Shown piece after piece: positions 14,796 through 22,621 of a stretch of DNA of 37,538 nt. The stretch comes from Phytoactinopolyspora limicola (GTDB taxonomy: Bacteria > Actinomycetota > Actinomycetes > Jiangellales > Jiangellaceae): contig NZ_JAAOEN010000021.1 in assembly GCF_011320225.1 (NCBI RefSeq), forward strand, positions 1-37,538, in the 5' to 3' direction. Numbering within the stretch: the stretch's first letter is position 1; every line of letters starts with the position of its first letter. The notes beneath the pieces are model-generated. The model did not search any database. It was given only the letters and a program-made list of their open reading frames with translations, and was not told the DNA's origin. The translations under genes were made by a program, and so were the position numbers.

Positions 14796-14845
14796 CTTGC
14801 GTCCTGCGGGGTGAGCGCCCCGGCGCTCGCCCCGCAGGACGCAAG
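14796..14845. terminator. 50-bp hairpin between CurA-like gene and rnpB, GCGTCCTGC family, copy 3
   Basis: Arms of 24 bp, CTTGCGTCCTGCGGGGTGAG plus GCGCC and its reverse complement, pair with one mismatch around a 2-base loop. It stands 30 bp after the stop of the minus-strand oxidoreductase and 45 bp before the 5' end of rnpB, a good place to stop read-through into the RNA gene. The outer arms (GCGTCCTGC/GCAGGACGC) are the same as in the hairpins at 2736 and 4343, while the inner part differs. Confidence 0.75.
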
Positions 14846-14875
14846 CAGCGTCGCGGGCTCAGCGGGGTAGCCCGC

Positions 14876-15898
14876 TCAGAGGCGGACCAGCATCTTGCCG
14901 ATGTTGGCGCCGCGGAGCACCCCGAGAAATGCTTCGGGGGCGTTCTCCAACCCGTCGACGACGGTCTCCGACGTGCGCAGACTGCCGTCGGCGAGCCAGC
15001 CCGCCGCTTTGCTGATGTACTCGGGGAAGAGGTGGAAATGGTCGCTGACCAGCATCCCGCGGATGGTCAGCCGCTTGCCGTAGGCGCGGAAGAAGTCAGG
15101 TGGGCCCGGAACCGGTCCGGTAGCGTTATAGCCGCTGATCATGCCGATCCCGGCGATCCGGCCATTGACCCGGAGCGCTTCGATGGCTGCCTCGAGGTGG
15201 TCGCCGCCGACGTTGTCGACGTACAGGTCGATGCCGTCTGGTGCGATCTCGGCGAGCTGGTCGGCCACGGATCCGGCCCGATAGTCGATGGCCGCGTCGA
15301 ATCCGAAATCCTCCACCACCCGTTTCGCCTTTTCCGGCCCGCCGGCGGAACCGATCACCGTCGCCGCCCCGAACTTCCGGGCCAGCTGACCTGCGACGCT
15401 GCCGACGGCGCCAGCTGCCGCGGAGACGAACACGACGTCTCCTTCCCGGACCGGCGTGGTGTCGGTCAGCGCGGCGTATGCGGTGAGCCCCGTCGTCCCC
15501 AGCGCGCCAAGATAGTCCTGGGGGCGGGCGATGGACGTATCGATGACGACGGCGGACGCGGCGTCGAGCACCGCGTGGCTGCGCCAGCCGGCGAAGTGCG
15601 ACACCGATGCCCCGACCGGCACGTCGGCGGACGTCGAGGCGATCACCTCACCGACCGCGCTGCCCTCTAAAGCGGAGCCTAGCTGGAACGGTGCGATGTA
15701 CGATTCGGCGTCGTTCATCCGGCCGCGCATATATGGGTCGACCGACATCCAGGTGTTGCGGACGAGTACCTGTCCGTCGACCAGGTCCGGGATCTCGGTC
15801 TCGACCAGCGTGAAGTTGCTCGGCTCCGGTTCACCCGTGGGGCGTGCGGCGAGGTGGATCTCGTGGGCGGTTTGGACATTGGTTGCCTTGCTCGACAT
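14876..15898 (-). CDS. NADP-dependent oxidoreductase, CurA/PTGR-like (MDR superfamily)
   Basis: A 340-residue zinc-independent medium-chain reductase. N-terminal marks are NTWMSVDPYMRGRMND, and the nucleotide-binding part is VFVSAAAGAVGSVAGQLARK (A-x-G-x-V-G) followed by VIGSAGGPEKAKRV. DLYVDNVGGDHLEAAIEAL and C-terminal GKMLVRL are typical of the leukotriene-B4-dehydrogenase/CurA group, which reduces the double bond of alpha,beta-unsaturated ketones and aldehydes with NADPH. The start ATG 15898 has AGAGG upstream. It lies 41 bp downstream of the NmrA-like gene on the same strand and is probably co-transcribed, giving a small pair of NADPH-linked enzymes for reactive carbonyls or quinones. 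Confidence 0.87.
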   Translation of the reverse strand: MSSKATNVQTAHEIHLAARPTGEPEPSNFTLVETEIPDLVDGQVLVRNTWMSVDPYMRGRMNDAESYIAPFQLGSALEGSAVGEVIASTSADVPVGASVSHFAGWRSHAVLDAASAVVIDTSIARPQDYLGALGTTGLTAYAALTDTTPVREGDVVFVSAAAGAVGSVAGQLARKFGAATVIGSAGGPEKAKRVVEDFGFDAAIDYRAGSVADQLAEIAPDGIDLYVDNVGGDHLEAAIEALRVNGRIAGIGMISGYNATGPVPGPPDFFRAYGKRLTIRGMLVSDHFHLFPEYISKAAGWLADGSLRTSETVVDGLENAPEAFLGVLRGANIGKMLVRL

Positions 15899-15939
15899 GC
15901 GGAATCCTCTGGGTTGTTGGAGTGAAGGACCCGGCGGTT

Positions 15940-16776
15940 CTAAGGAGTGGTCCAGGTGCCGCTGGCGACCGTCGTCGCAACGTAGTCGGCGAACTCTCGG
16001 GGTTGACGGCCCAGGGCGCGCTGAACGCCGTCGGACAGGTGCTCGTCATGTCCGTCGCGGATGTATTCTGCCAAGCTGGCCACGACGAGGGCGGTCTCTT
16101 TGTCGTAGAGGCCGCGGCTGACCAGATATTCGGCGTACTCATCCGGTGGCGTGGGGGCGAACCGGATCGATCGGCCGCTGGCCGTGGAGATCGCCTCCAC
16201 CGCTTCGCCGACGGTGATAGCCCGTGGTCCGGTCAGCTCGTAGATCTGCCCGACATGCCCGTCCTTGGTCAGCGCTGCGACGGCTACCGCGGCGATGTCT
16301 TCAGCGTCGATGAAGGGATGCCGGCCGGCGCCGGTGGAGATCGAGACCGTTCCGTCGTCGACACCGACGCTGAGGAACGGTTCCTCGCTGAAGTTCTGCG
16401 CGAACCAGACCGGACGTAACACGGTCCAGTCGAGACCTGACTCGCGGACGATGTCCTCGCGGGTGATCGCGGCGGTGAACCCCATCTCGACGTACTCGCG
16501 AGCCGAGAGCAGCACTAGTCGTTGTACACCGGCGTCCCGGGCGCGTTCGGTGAAGGCTCGTAGCTGGCCGCCGTCGTCGGCGTCGTTCGGCATGATGAAT
16601 ACCCCACTGGTGCCCGCCAGGGCAGAATCCCACGTGGTCTGATCGTTCCAATCGAACCGTATGTCGCTGCTCCGGGAGGCCGCGCGGACGCTCCGGCCGA
16701 GTCCGGCTAACTGAGAGGCGACCCGGCGCCCCACCTTGCCGGTGCCGCCGACGACCAGAATCGGTGTTGTTGTCAT
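15940..16776 (-). CDS. NmrA-like NAD(P)-binding protein (atypical SDR)
   Basis: A 278-residue atypical short-chain dehydrogenase fold. The start ATG 16776 gives MTTTPILVVGGTGKVGRRVA, with the G-x-x-G-x-x-G dinucleotide motif at residues 10-16. RLVLLSAREYVEMGF stands where the SDR Ser/Tyr site is expected. ESGLDWTVLRPVWFAQNFSE is characteristic of the NmrA/QOR2-like group, and LTGPRAITVGEAVEAIS closes the core. Relatives reduce quinones or sense NADP(H). A longer frame continues upstream but runs over the divergent AraC gene and is not used. The gene is followed by the CurA-like gene and is divergent from the AraC regulator, a common arrangement for a regulated detoxification pair. Confidence 0.85.
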   Translation of the reverse strand: MTTTPILVVGGTGKVGRRVASQLAGLGRSVRAASRSSDIRFDWNDQTTWDSALAGTSGVFIMPNDADDGGQLRAFTERARDAGVQRLVLLSAREYVEMGFTAAITREDIVRESGLDWTVLRPVWFAQNFSEEPFLSVGVDDGTVSISTGAGRHPFIDAEDIAAVAVAALTKDGHVGQIYELTGPRAITVGEAVEAISTASGRSIRFAPTPPDEYAEYLVSRGLYDKETALVVASLAEYIRDGHDEHLSDGVQRALGRQPREFADYVATTVASGTWTTP

Positions 16777-16849
16777 GTGGACGATCCAACCCCAGAGCGG
16801 TGAGACGATGAATAGCTCAGACGCTCGTCCTGATGCGCAATCGTCTAAT

Positions 16850-17806
16850 ATGACGGGCGTGGATGTGTTGACTGGGATGTTGTCCGAGGTCCGTTCGAGC
16901 GGAGCGTTGTTCGGCCGCACCATCATGGACACGCCGTGGGCGGTGCGTTTCGCCGACGGCGCGCAGCTGACCCTGGTCACCATGGTCCGTAGTGGCGGAT
17001 GGATCGTGCCGGACGGCGATCGGCCGGTGCGGCTGTCCACCCGAGACATCGCCATCGTCGTTGGGCCCGCGCCGTTCACCATCGCCGACGAGCCGGGCGC
17101 CGGCAGCCCTCCGCGGTATGTGATGCACGCCCCGACACTCTGCACCACGGCCGACGGTGAAGAGATCGGCGACCAGCTCTTGCTGGGCACCCGCACCTGC
17201 GGCGATAGCCTCGACAGCCCCAACGTGTTGCTTACCGGCACCTATCAGGTGCGTGGCCGGATGTCCGACCGGCTGCTCAACGCCTTGCCGCGAGTGCTCG
17301 TCGTGCCGGACGAGGGGAAGCCGTATCCGATCATGGACCTGTTGATCGCCGAGATCGACCGCGACGCCCCTGGCCAGCAAGCCATCCTCGACCGGCTACT
17401 GGATCTGGCGTTGCTCTCGACGCTGCGCGAATGGTTCACCCGCCCGGAAGCGTCGCCGCCACCCTGGTACCGCGCGTTAGGAGACTCGACGGTCGGGGGA
17501 GCCCTGCGTGCGCTGCATGACGAGCCGGCCAAACCGTGGACTGTGGCCAGCTTGGCCCGCGAGGCTGGCGTCTCGCGGGCCACCTTCGCCCGCCGGTTCG
17601 GGGAGCTGCTGGGTGAACCACCCATGGCGTACCTGACCGGCTGGCGGCTTGGGCTTGCGGCCGACTTGCTGCACCGCACCGATGCGACGGTCGAGGCCAT
17701 CGCTCGGCAGGTCGGTTACTCCAGTGCCTACGCCCTGAGCGCGGCGTTCAAACGGCACTTCGGAACCCGGCCCACGGAGCATCGCGCGCTCAGTGTTGTG
17801 GCGTAA
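16850..17806 (+). CDS. AraC family transcriptional regulator (cupin sensing domain)
   Basis: A 318-residue regulator with an N-terminal cupin-type domain (residues 1-180: PWAVRFADGAQLTLVTMVRS, RDIAIVVGPAPFTIAD) and a C-terminal double helix-turn-helix (about 225-310: WTVASLAREAGVSRATFARR, then A-I-A-R-Q-V-G-Y-S-S-A-Y-A-L). This type is commonly divergent from a short-chain reductase that it controls, and here the NmrA-like gene starts 73 bp away. I choose ATG 16850 (M-T-G-V-D-V-L-T-G-M) because relatives begin M-D-V-L. ATG 16808 is an in-frame alternative. The last 17 bp overlap the end of the convergent exporter gene. Confidence 0.85.
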   Translation: MTGVDVLTGMLSEVRSSGALFGRTIMDTPWAVRFADGAQLTLVTMVRSGGWIVPDGDRPVRLSTRDIAIVVGPAPFTIADEPGAGSPPRYVMHAPTLCTTADGEEIGDQLLLGTRTCGDSLDSPNVLLTGTYQVRGRMSDRLLNALPRVLVVPDEGKPYPIMDLLIAEIDRDAPGQQAILDRLLDLALLSTLREWFTRPEASPPPWYRALGDSTVGGALRALHDEPAKPWTVASLAREAGVSRATFARRFGELLGEPPMAYLTGWRLGLAADLLHRTDATVEAIARQVGYSSAYALSAAFKRHFGTRPTEHRALSVVA

Positions 17807-19388
17807 GCGTGGCATCAGCACCGTCGTCGGCGTCGGTCGCGGGGTCGGTGTCGGTCGCGGGGTCGGATGGCGAGCGTCGGCGGCGCAGAACGATAGCCAC
17901 CAGGGCTGACGCCACAACCACCACGCCGACATTCACCGCTGCGGCGGCCTGTACGCCGTTGGTGAAGGCGGTGCGGGTCAGCTCTAGCAGATCCTGCCCG
18001 GCGTCGGCGGATACTCGATCGACGACGTGTACGGCCGCGCCCAGGGTGTCCCGAGCTGCACCGGTGACGTCGTCCGGGAGGCCGGCTGGAAGGGTGTCGG
18101 CGGTGACCTGACTTCGATAGACAGCGGTGGCGACGCTGCCCCCTATCGCTACGCCTAGAGCGAGCCCCAGCTCCGATGCGGTCTCGGCCATACCTGACGC
18201 CGATCCGGCCCGCTCGGGTGGGGCGCTGCCGATGACGAGGTCGTAGGTGAGCGCGATCGCTGGGTTGGCGGCGATGCTGAGGATACTGAAGCCGACGACG
18301 GCGACCGCCAGACCTGACTCGGTGCCGACCTGGGTGATCAAGATCAGTCCGATGCCGCTGGCCAGAAGTGCTCCGCTGATCGCCGCGGCGTGTCCTACCC
18401 GGCGGGCCACGGCTGGCGCCACGAGGGTGGTGACCACTGACAGCAGCATGGCGGGGACGATCAAGGCTCCGGCCCGTAGCGCCGAGATGTCCAGCACCAG
18501 CTGCATGTACTGCAAGATCAAGAATTGGGTGCCGGCGATCACGAGCAGGCCGGCCAGTTGCGCGCCGAGCGCGGTGCTGAACGACCGGCGGGCGAGCAGC
18601 CGGATGTCCATGACCGGATCGTCGAGACGCTGCTGGCGCCGGATGAAGATCGCGCCGACCGCCAAGCCGGCTAGCGCGGACAGCAGTGCGACGCCCACGG
18701 AACCACCCTTGGCCAGTTCTTTGATGCCGTAGATGATGGCGAGAATGGCGGCGAGCGAGAGGACGACGCTGGCCGGGTCCATCCGGCCGGCGTTGGGGTT
18801 GCGGTACTCGGGCAGCAGCGTCCGAGCCAGCAAAACGAGCACTGCCATGATCGGAACACCGACCAGGAACACCGAACCCCACCAGTAGTGCTCGAGTAGA
18901 GCACCGCCAATCAGTGGGCCGATGGCGCCGCCGAGCATGAAGTTGATCATCCACGCGGCGATCGCGAAGGAGCGCTGTTTGGGGTCCTTGAACATGTTGC
19001 TGATCAACGAGAGCGTCGACGGCATGAGGGTTGCGCCGGTGACGCCGAGCAGGGCGCGGGTCACGATCAGCATCTCGGCGCTGGTCGATACGGCGGCGAG
19101 AACAGAGGCGGCGGCAAAAGCGGTGGCGCCGATCATCAGGAGTCGGCGGCGGCCGATGCGGTCGCCGAGGGTGCCCATGGTGATGAGGAAGCCGGCAATC
19201 ATGAAGCCGTAGATGTCGGTGATCCAGAGCAGTTGTGAGCTGCTGGGCTGGAGGTCGGCACTGAGATTGGGGACGGCGAGGTGCAGCACGGTCAGGTCGA
19301 GGCCGATCACCATGGTGGGCAACGCCAACAGGGCGAGACCCAGCCATTCCCGTCGTCCGGCCCGCGGTGCGGCCACGGCGTGGTCCAT
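17790..19388 (-). CDS. MFS drug exporter, DHA2 family (14 TM, QacA/EmrB-like)
   Basis: A 532-residue proton-coupled exporter of the inner membrane. TM1 ends with the motif LDLTVLHLAVPNLSADL. Motif A reads GTLGDRIGRRRLLMIG, and motif C, typical of antiporters, is recognisable as MLGGAIGPLIGGALLEHYW. About 14 hydrophobic segments can be counted, and the cytoplasmic tail is rich in Asp, Pro and Thr. The start ATG 19388 has GAAGGAG upstream. Relatives export quaternary ammonium compounds, dyes and antibiotics. The divergent TetR gene 128 bp away is the likely repressor, and a dyad lies in the shared promoter region. Confidence 0.9.
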   Translation of the reverse strand: MDHAVAAPRAGRREWLGLALLALPTMVIGLDLTVLHLAVPNLSADLQPSSSQLLWITDIYGFMIAGFLITMGTLGDRIGRRRLLMIGATAFAAASVLAAVSTSAEMLIVTRALLGVTGATLMPSTLSLISNMFKDPKQRSFAIAAWMINFMLGGAIGPLIGGALLEHYWWGSVFLVGVPIMAVLVLLARTLLPEYRNPNAGRMDPASVVLSLAAILAIIYGIKELAKGGSVGVALLSALAGLAVGAIFIRRQQRLDDPVMDIRLLARRSFSTALGAQLAGLLVIAGTQFLILQYMQLVLDISALRAGALIVPAMLLSVVTTLVAPAVARRVGHAAAISGALLASGIGLILITQVGTESGLAVAVVGFSILSIAANPAIALTYDLVIGSAPPERAGSASGMAETASELGLALGVAIGGSVATAVYRSQVTADTLPAGLPDDVTGAARDTLGAAVHVVDRVSADAGQDLLELTRTAFTNGVQAAAAVNVGVVVVASALVAIVLRRRRSPSDPATDTDPATDADDGADATLTPQH

Positions 19389-19412
19389 TGGACTCCTTCG
19401 ATCAGAGGTGGG

Positions 19413-19427
19413 TAATGCTCGTCATTA
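19413..19427. promoter_or_regulatory. Candidate TetR operator
   Basis: TAATGCTCGTCATTA is a perfect 5-bp inverted repeat (TAATG/CATTA) with a 5-base centre. It sits 25 bp upstream of the exporter start within the A/T-rich part of the 128-bp divergent promoter. Dyads of this size and position are usual TetR-family operators. A flanking ATTAC at 19427-19431 extends the symmetry weakly. Confidence 0.45.
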
Positions 19428-19516
19428 ATTACGTTGCGGGCCGTATTTAAATTCCGCGCCGCTGGACTCCGCTGTGTGGTCCGGGTCACGCGGCTCGCCT
19501 GGGTACCCTGGCCGCT

Positions 19517-20176
19517 ATGGCGCGCTCAGAGATCAGCCGGCACGTGGGCCGGCCACGAGACCCGGCGCTCGACGAGTCGATCCTGCGAGCCACGCTGCAG
19601 GTCTTGCATGAGCACGGGTACGTCGGCTTCAGCCTGGAGGCCGTCGCCGCCCGGGCTGGCACCACCAAGCCGTCCATCGCCCGGCGCTGGCGTCGTCGGC
19701 AAGAATTGATCATCGCCGCGCTGGCCACCGTCATCGAGCGACAACCGGTGCCCGACACCGGATGTACCCGATGTGACCTGATGGATGGCCTGGAACTCCT
19801 GGCCGACGCGTTGTTGCGACGGATGCCAGCGGGGGTGCTCGCCCCGCTGATCGCCGACTGCGTGCCGGATCCGGATCTCCATCAGCACCTCACCGACCAG
19901 TTGGTGCGTCCGGCGCGTGAGGCCCTCACCTGCACGGTCCGGCAAGCTATGGAGCGGGGACACCTGCGGCCGGGCACCGACCCCGCACTCGTCGTCGACG
20001 TACTCGCCGCGGTCGTCTTCCACAGCAGTCTCTTCGCCGACACCGAGTTCGATGTCCAGCGCGCCGCCGAGGTGGTCGACCTCACCCTGCGCGGGATCGC
20101 TGTCGACTTCCAGCACTTGGTGTTGCTCAGCGAACTACACGATGGCGAACACCGCCACGACGCCCTTCCCCGGTGA
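19517..20176 (+). CDS. TetR family transcriptional repressor
   Basis: A 219-residue TetR regulator. The N-terminal helix-turn-helix runs from about 18 to 65 (ILRATLQVLHEHGYVGFSLE, then AVAARAGTTKPSIARRWRRR). The C-terminal ligand domain carries the segment VVDVLAAVVFHSSLFADTEF typical of the TetR_C_16-like group. It probably represses the divergent DHA2 exporter and is released by the exported compound. The start ATG 19517 has only a weak upstream purine stretch. The stop codon TGA (20174-20176) lies inside the large palindrome at 20168-20229. Confidence 0.88.
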   Translation: MARSEISRHVGRPRDPALDESILRATLQVLHEHGYVGFSLEAVAARAGTTKPSIARRWRRRQELIIAALATVIERQPVPDTGCTRCDLMDGLELLADALLRRMPAGVLAPLIADCVPDPDLHQHLTDQLVRPAREALTCTVRQAMERGHLRPGTDPALVVDVLAAVVFHSSLFADTEFDVQRAAEVVDLTLRGIAVDFQHLVLLSELHDGEHRHDALPR

Positions 20177-20229
20177 TCATTGGCTTTTGACTACCGAATT
20201 CGGTAGTCAAAAGCCAATGATCACCGGGG
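20168..20229. repeat. Perfect 31-bp-arm palindrome, GTGATCATTGGC family, copy 1
   Basis: The two arms (20168-20198 and 20199-20229) are exact reverse complements without a spacer; the left arm begins CCCCGGTGATCATTGGCTTT and ends TGACTACCGAA. The element lies between the convergent tetR-like and map genes and supplies the final codons of both: each ends L-P-R-stop, the CCC CGG TGA coming from the palindrome arms. It can act as a bidirectional terminator. A second copy, with the same core, is at 37442-37538. Confidence 0.9.
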
Positions 20230-21072
20230 GAGGGTGAGGATCTCCGCGCCCGACTCCGTCACCAGGATGGTGTGCTCGAACTGCGCTGATCGGCGCAGAT
20301 CCCTGGTGACGACCGTCCAACCGTCGTCCCACATAGTCCACTCGTGAGTGCCGAGGTTGAGCATGGGCTCGATGGTGAACACCATGCCCGCCTCGATCAG
20401 CCGGGTGGAGCCGGGATCGTCGTAGTGGGGGATCACCAAACCCGAGTGGAACGCTTCGCCGACGCCGTGCCCGGTGAACTCGCGCACCACGCCATAGTCG
20501 AAACGTTTGGCGTAGGACTCGATCACCCGGCCGATGACATTGATGGCACGCCCCGGCTTGACCGCCTTGATGCCGCGCATCAGCGCCTCGCGGGTGCGCT
20601 CCACGAGGAGCCGGGTTTCCTCATCGACGTCGCCAGCCAGGAACGTGGCGTTGTTGTCGCCGTGAACACCGCCGATGTAGGCGGTGATGTCGATGTTGAC
20701 GATGTCGCCGTCGGCAACCACCGTGGAGTCGGGGATGCCGTGGCAGACGACCTCGTTGACACTCGTGCACAGCGACTTCGGAAAGCCGCGGTACCCGAGG
20801 GTGGACGGGTACGCGCCGTGGTCACAGAGGAACTCGTGGCCGATGCGGTCGAGCTCGTCGGTAGTGATACCGGGTACGACGTGTTTGCCTACCTCCGCCA
20901 GCGCCCGAGCCGCCAGCTCAGCCGCCGTCCGGATCCGGTCGATCGTGGCGGTGTCCTTGACCTCCGAGCCGGTGAACGGCGCGGGCGCCGAGCGACCGAC
21001 GTATTCGGGTCGTTGGATGGACGACGGGACGGAGCGCTGCGGCGAGATGGTGCCAGGTACCACGGGAGTCAC
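20221..21072 (-). CDS. map: Methionine aminopeptidase, type I
   Basis: A 283-residue type I methionine aminopeptidase, which removes the initiator Met from new proteins. The five metal ligands are visible in order: Asp in VNIDIT, Asp in HGDNNAT, His in [14 protein letters not shown], Glu in FTIEPML and Glu in FEHTILV. The substrate-contact His is in EVVCHGIPD. An N-terminal extension of about 40 residues, with P-x-x-P-like segments ([15 protein letters not shown]), matches the longer actinobacterial MapB-type proteins. The start is GTG 21072. The stop lies inside the palindrome shared with the TetR gene. Confidence 0.95.
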   Translation of the reverse strand: MTPVVPGTISPQRSVPSSIQRPEYVGRSAPAPFTGSEVKDTATIDRIRTAAELAARALAEVGKHVVPGITTDELDRIGHEFLCDHGAYPSTLGYRGFPKSLCTSVNEVVCHGIPDSTVVADGDIVNIDITAYIGGVHGDNNATFLAGDVDEETRLLVERTREALMRGIKAVKPGRAINVIGRVIESYAKRFDYGVVREFTGHGVGEAFHSGLVIPHYDDPGSTRLIEAGMVFTIEPMLNLGTHEWTMWDDGWTVVTRDLRRSAQFEHTILVTESGAEILTLPR

Positions 21073-21195
21073 CCAAACAGTCTAGTGTCCCCCTTTGGGG
21101 GAGTCGTCCCGCCCGGTTGCCGGTATCCGGTGTGTAGGGCTGCGCGGAGGTAGCCGCGTCGATAACCTGGGGTGACGGCGTGGAAAGGAGTCGGC

Positions 21196-21396
21196 ATGAG
21201 CCAGGAGTGGTATTGGTGCCTGGATCACGCGGAGGTCGAGCCCGAGGCCGGGTGTGCCAACAACCGGCGGCTCGGGCCCTATGCGACGCAGGACGAGGCG
21301 GCCGGCGCCGTTCAGCGCGCACGTGAACGCACCGAACGGCTCGAAAGCGTCGACCGCGAAGAACGCGAATGGGGTTGGGGCGACACCGACCGTTGA
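21196..21396 (+). CDS. Small conserved protein, 66 aa
   Basis: A short gene with ATG 21196 and a good ribosome binding site (AAAGGAG at 21184-21190). The product begins MSQEWYWCLDHAEVEPEAG, then C-A-N-N-R-R-L-G-P-Y, and has a charged helical second half (R-A-R-E-R-T-E-R-L-E). I recall similar small proteins, with the W-C-L-x-H and L-G-P-Y-x-T pattern, from many actinobacteria near map and panB. Function unknown. Cytosolic. It is divergent from map and convergent with panB. Confidence 0.8.
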   Translation: MSQEWYWCLDHAEVEPEAGCANNRRLGPYATQDEAAGAVQRARERTERLESVDREEREWGWGDTDR

Positions 21397-21435
21397 CGCA
21401 CTGCGGGTGACTGCTCCGGACGTGTACCGGACGCC

Positions 21436-22272
21436 CTAGTGGTACGTATGCTCCTCGGCGGGAAACCGGCCGGCCACGACGTCGTCGCCGAACGCCTTGG
21501 TGGCGTCCACCAAGGCGGTACGGAGGTCGCCGAACGCCTTGACGAAGCGCGGGGTGCTGCCGTCGCCGAATCCAGCCATGTCCTGCCACACCAGCACCTG
21601 GGCGTCGCAGTGAGGTCCGGCGCCGATGCCGACCACCGGGATCGACAGCCGTTTGGTGATCTCGGCGGCGACGTCGGCCGCCACCATCTCCAGCACGATC
21701 GCGAACGCACCGGCGGCTTCGAGGGCTTCGGCGTCGGCGATCAGCTCGTCGGCTTGGTCACCACGTCCCTGGACGCGGTACCCGCCGATGGTGTTCACCC
21801 GCTGGGGAGTGAATCCCGTGTGTGCCATCACCGGGATGCCGGCGTCCACGATGCGTCGGACCGCGTCGATGGCGGTGCGCCCGCCCTCCAGCTTGACCGC
21901 TTGGACACCAGTCTCCTTCAGCACCCTGATGGAGGTGGTCATCGCCTGCTCGGGGGTGACCTCGTAGGAGCCGAACGGGAGATCGCATACGACGAGAGCA
22001 CGGCTGGTGGACCGGACGACCGCCCGGGCCAGCGGGATCATCTCATCGAGAGTGACCGGCACGGTGTCCGGATAGGCGTAGACGTTATTCCCCGCCGAGT
22101 CTCCCACCAGCAGGACCGGGATGCCGGCAGCGTCGAAGATACCCGCGGTGTACATGTCGTACGAGGTGAGCATGGGCCAGCGTTCGCCGCGTTCTTTCGC
22201 TGCCCGTAGGTCGAGGACGGTGAGCCGGCGTTGCCGCTCCCCGCCATACAACGCCGAAGACGTGTCGGCCAT
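21436..22272 (-). CDS. panB: 3-methyl-2-oxobutanoate hydroxymethyltransferase
   Basis: A 278-residue ketopantoate hydroxymethyltransferase, the first committed step of pantothenate (and CoA) synthesis. It transfers a hydroxymethyl group from 5,10-methylene-tetrahydrofolate to 2-oxoisovalerate. Family motifs in order are MLTSYDMYTAGIFDAAGIP, LLVGDSAGNNVY with the metal-binding Asp, AVKLEGG with the metal-binding Glu, VMAHTGFTPQRVNTIGGYRV, and FAIVLEMVAADVAAEITK with the catalytic Glu. The start ATG 22272 has GAGGAG upstream. It stands alone on its strand; panC and panD are not in the window. Confidence 0.95.
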   Translation of the reverse strand: MADTSSALYGGERQRRLTVLDLRAAKERGERWPMLTSYDMYTAGIFDAAGIPVLLVGDSAGNNVYAYPDTVPVTLDEMIPLARAVVRSTSRALVVCDLPFGSYEVTPEQAMTTSIRVLKETGVQAVKLEGGRTAIDAVRRIVDAGIPVMAHTGFTPQRVNTIGGYRVQGRGDQADELIADAEALEAAGAFAIVLEMVAADVAAEITKRLSIPVVGIGAGPHCDAQVLVWQDMAGFGDGSTPRFVKAFGDLRTALVDATKAFGDDVVAGRFPAEEHTYH

Positions 22273-22621
22273 GACGAGTACTCCTCACGGTTGCCTCGAG
22301 GCCCGGTGATCGGGTCCCCCTGACGTACCGCATTCTCCCATCAGGCCAGGCGCTAGCGCTCACCGAAATGGGCAACTTGGTGGAGCCGCAGGTCAACTGG
22401 ACACGCCGAGACCGAAGCGGGGAAGGTCATCGAGACTGTCCCCGATCCGCATTAACCTTACGAAAAGTGGCCGTTGTCCCTAACAGCCGGACGCACCGCG
22501 GTGCCGCACGCGCCGCGGAGTGGTTGTGTGGCGCGGCGGTCGTACTGGTGCTCGGTTCGGGTACGAGCCGAGCAGACTGTACAAAGGAAGAATCTCACGA
22601 CGTCAGCAGGAGTGGTTGTTC
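22273..22621. other. Intergenic region upstream of panB and the aquaporin gene
   Basis: This 349-bp gap must carry the divergent promoters of panB and the aquaporin gene. A relatively A/T-rich stretch around 22450-22480 (ATTAACCTTACGAAAAG) is the most promoter-like part. The aquaporin reading frame remains open back to 22520, but that part lacks a ribosome binding site and has no membrane-protein character. No hairpin or known riboswitch is evident. Confidence 0.4.

Noticed and set aside
14684-15670. Plus-strand frame of 328 codons overlapping rnpB and the CurA-like gene
   Set aside because: It runs through the 5' end of a structural RNA and antisense to a clear reductase.
17815-19347. Open frame of 510 codons on the minus strand, shifted against the exporter
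   Set aside because: Arg/His/Pro-rich shadow of the MFS gene in another phase; the MFS frame has perfect membrane-protein character.
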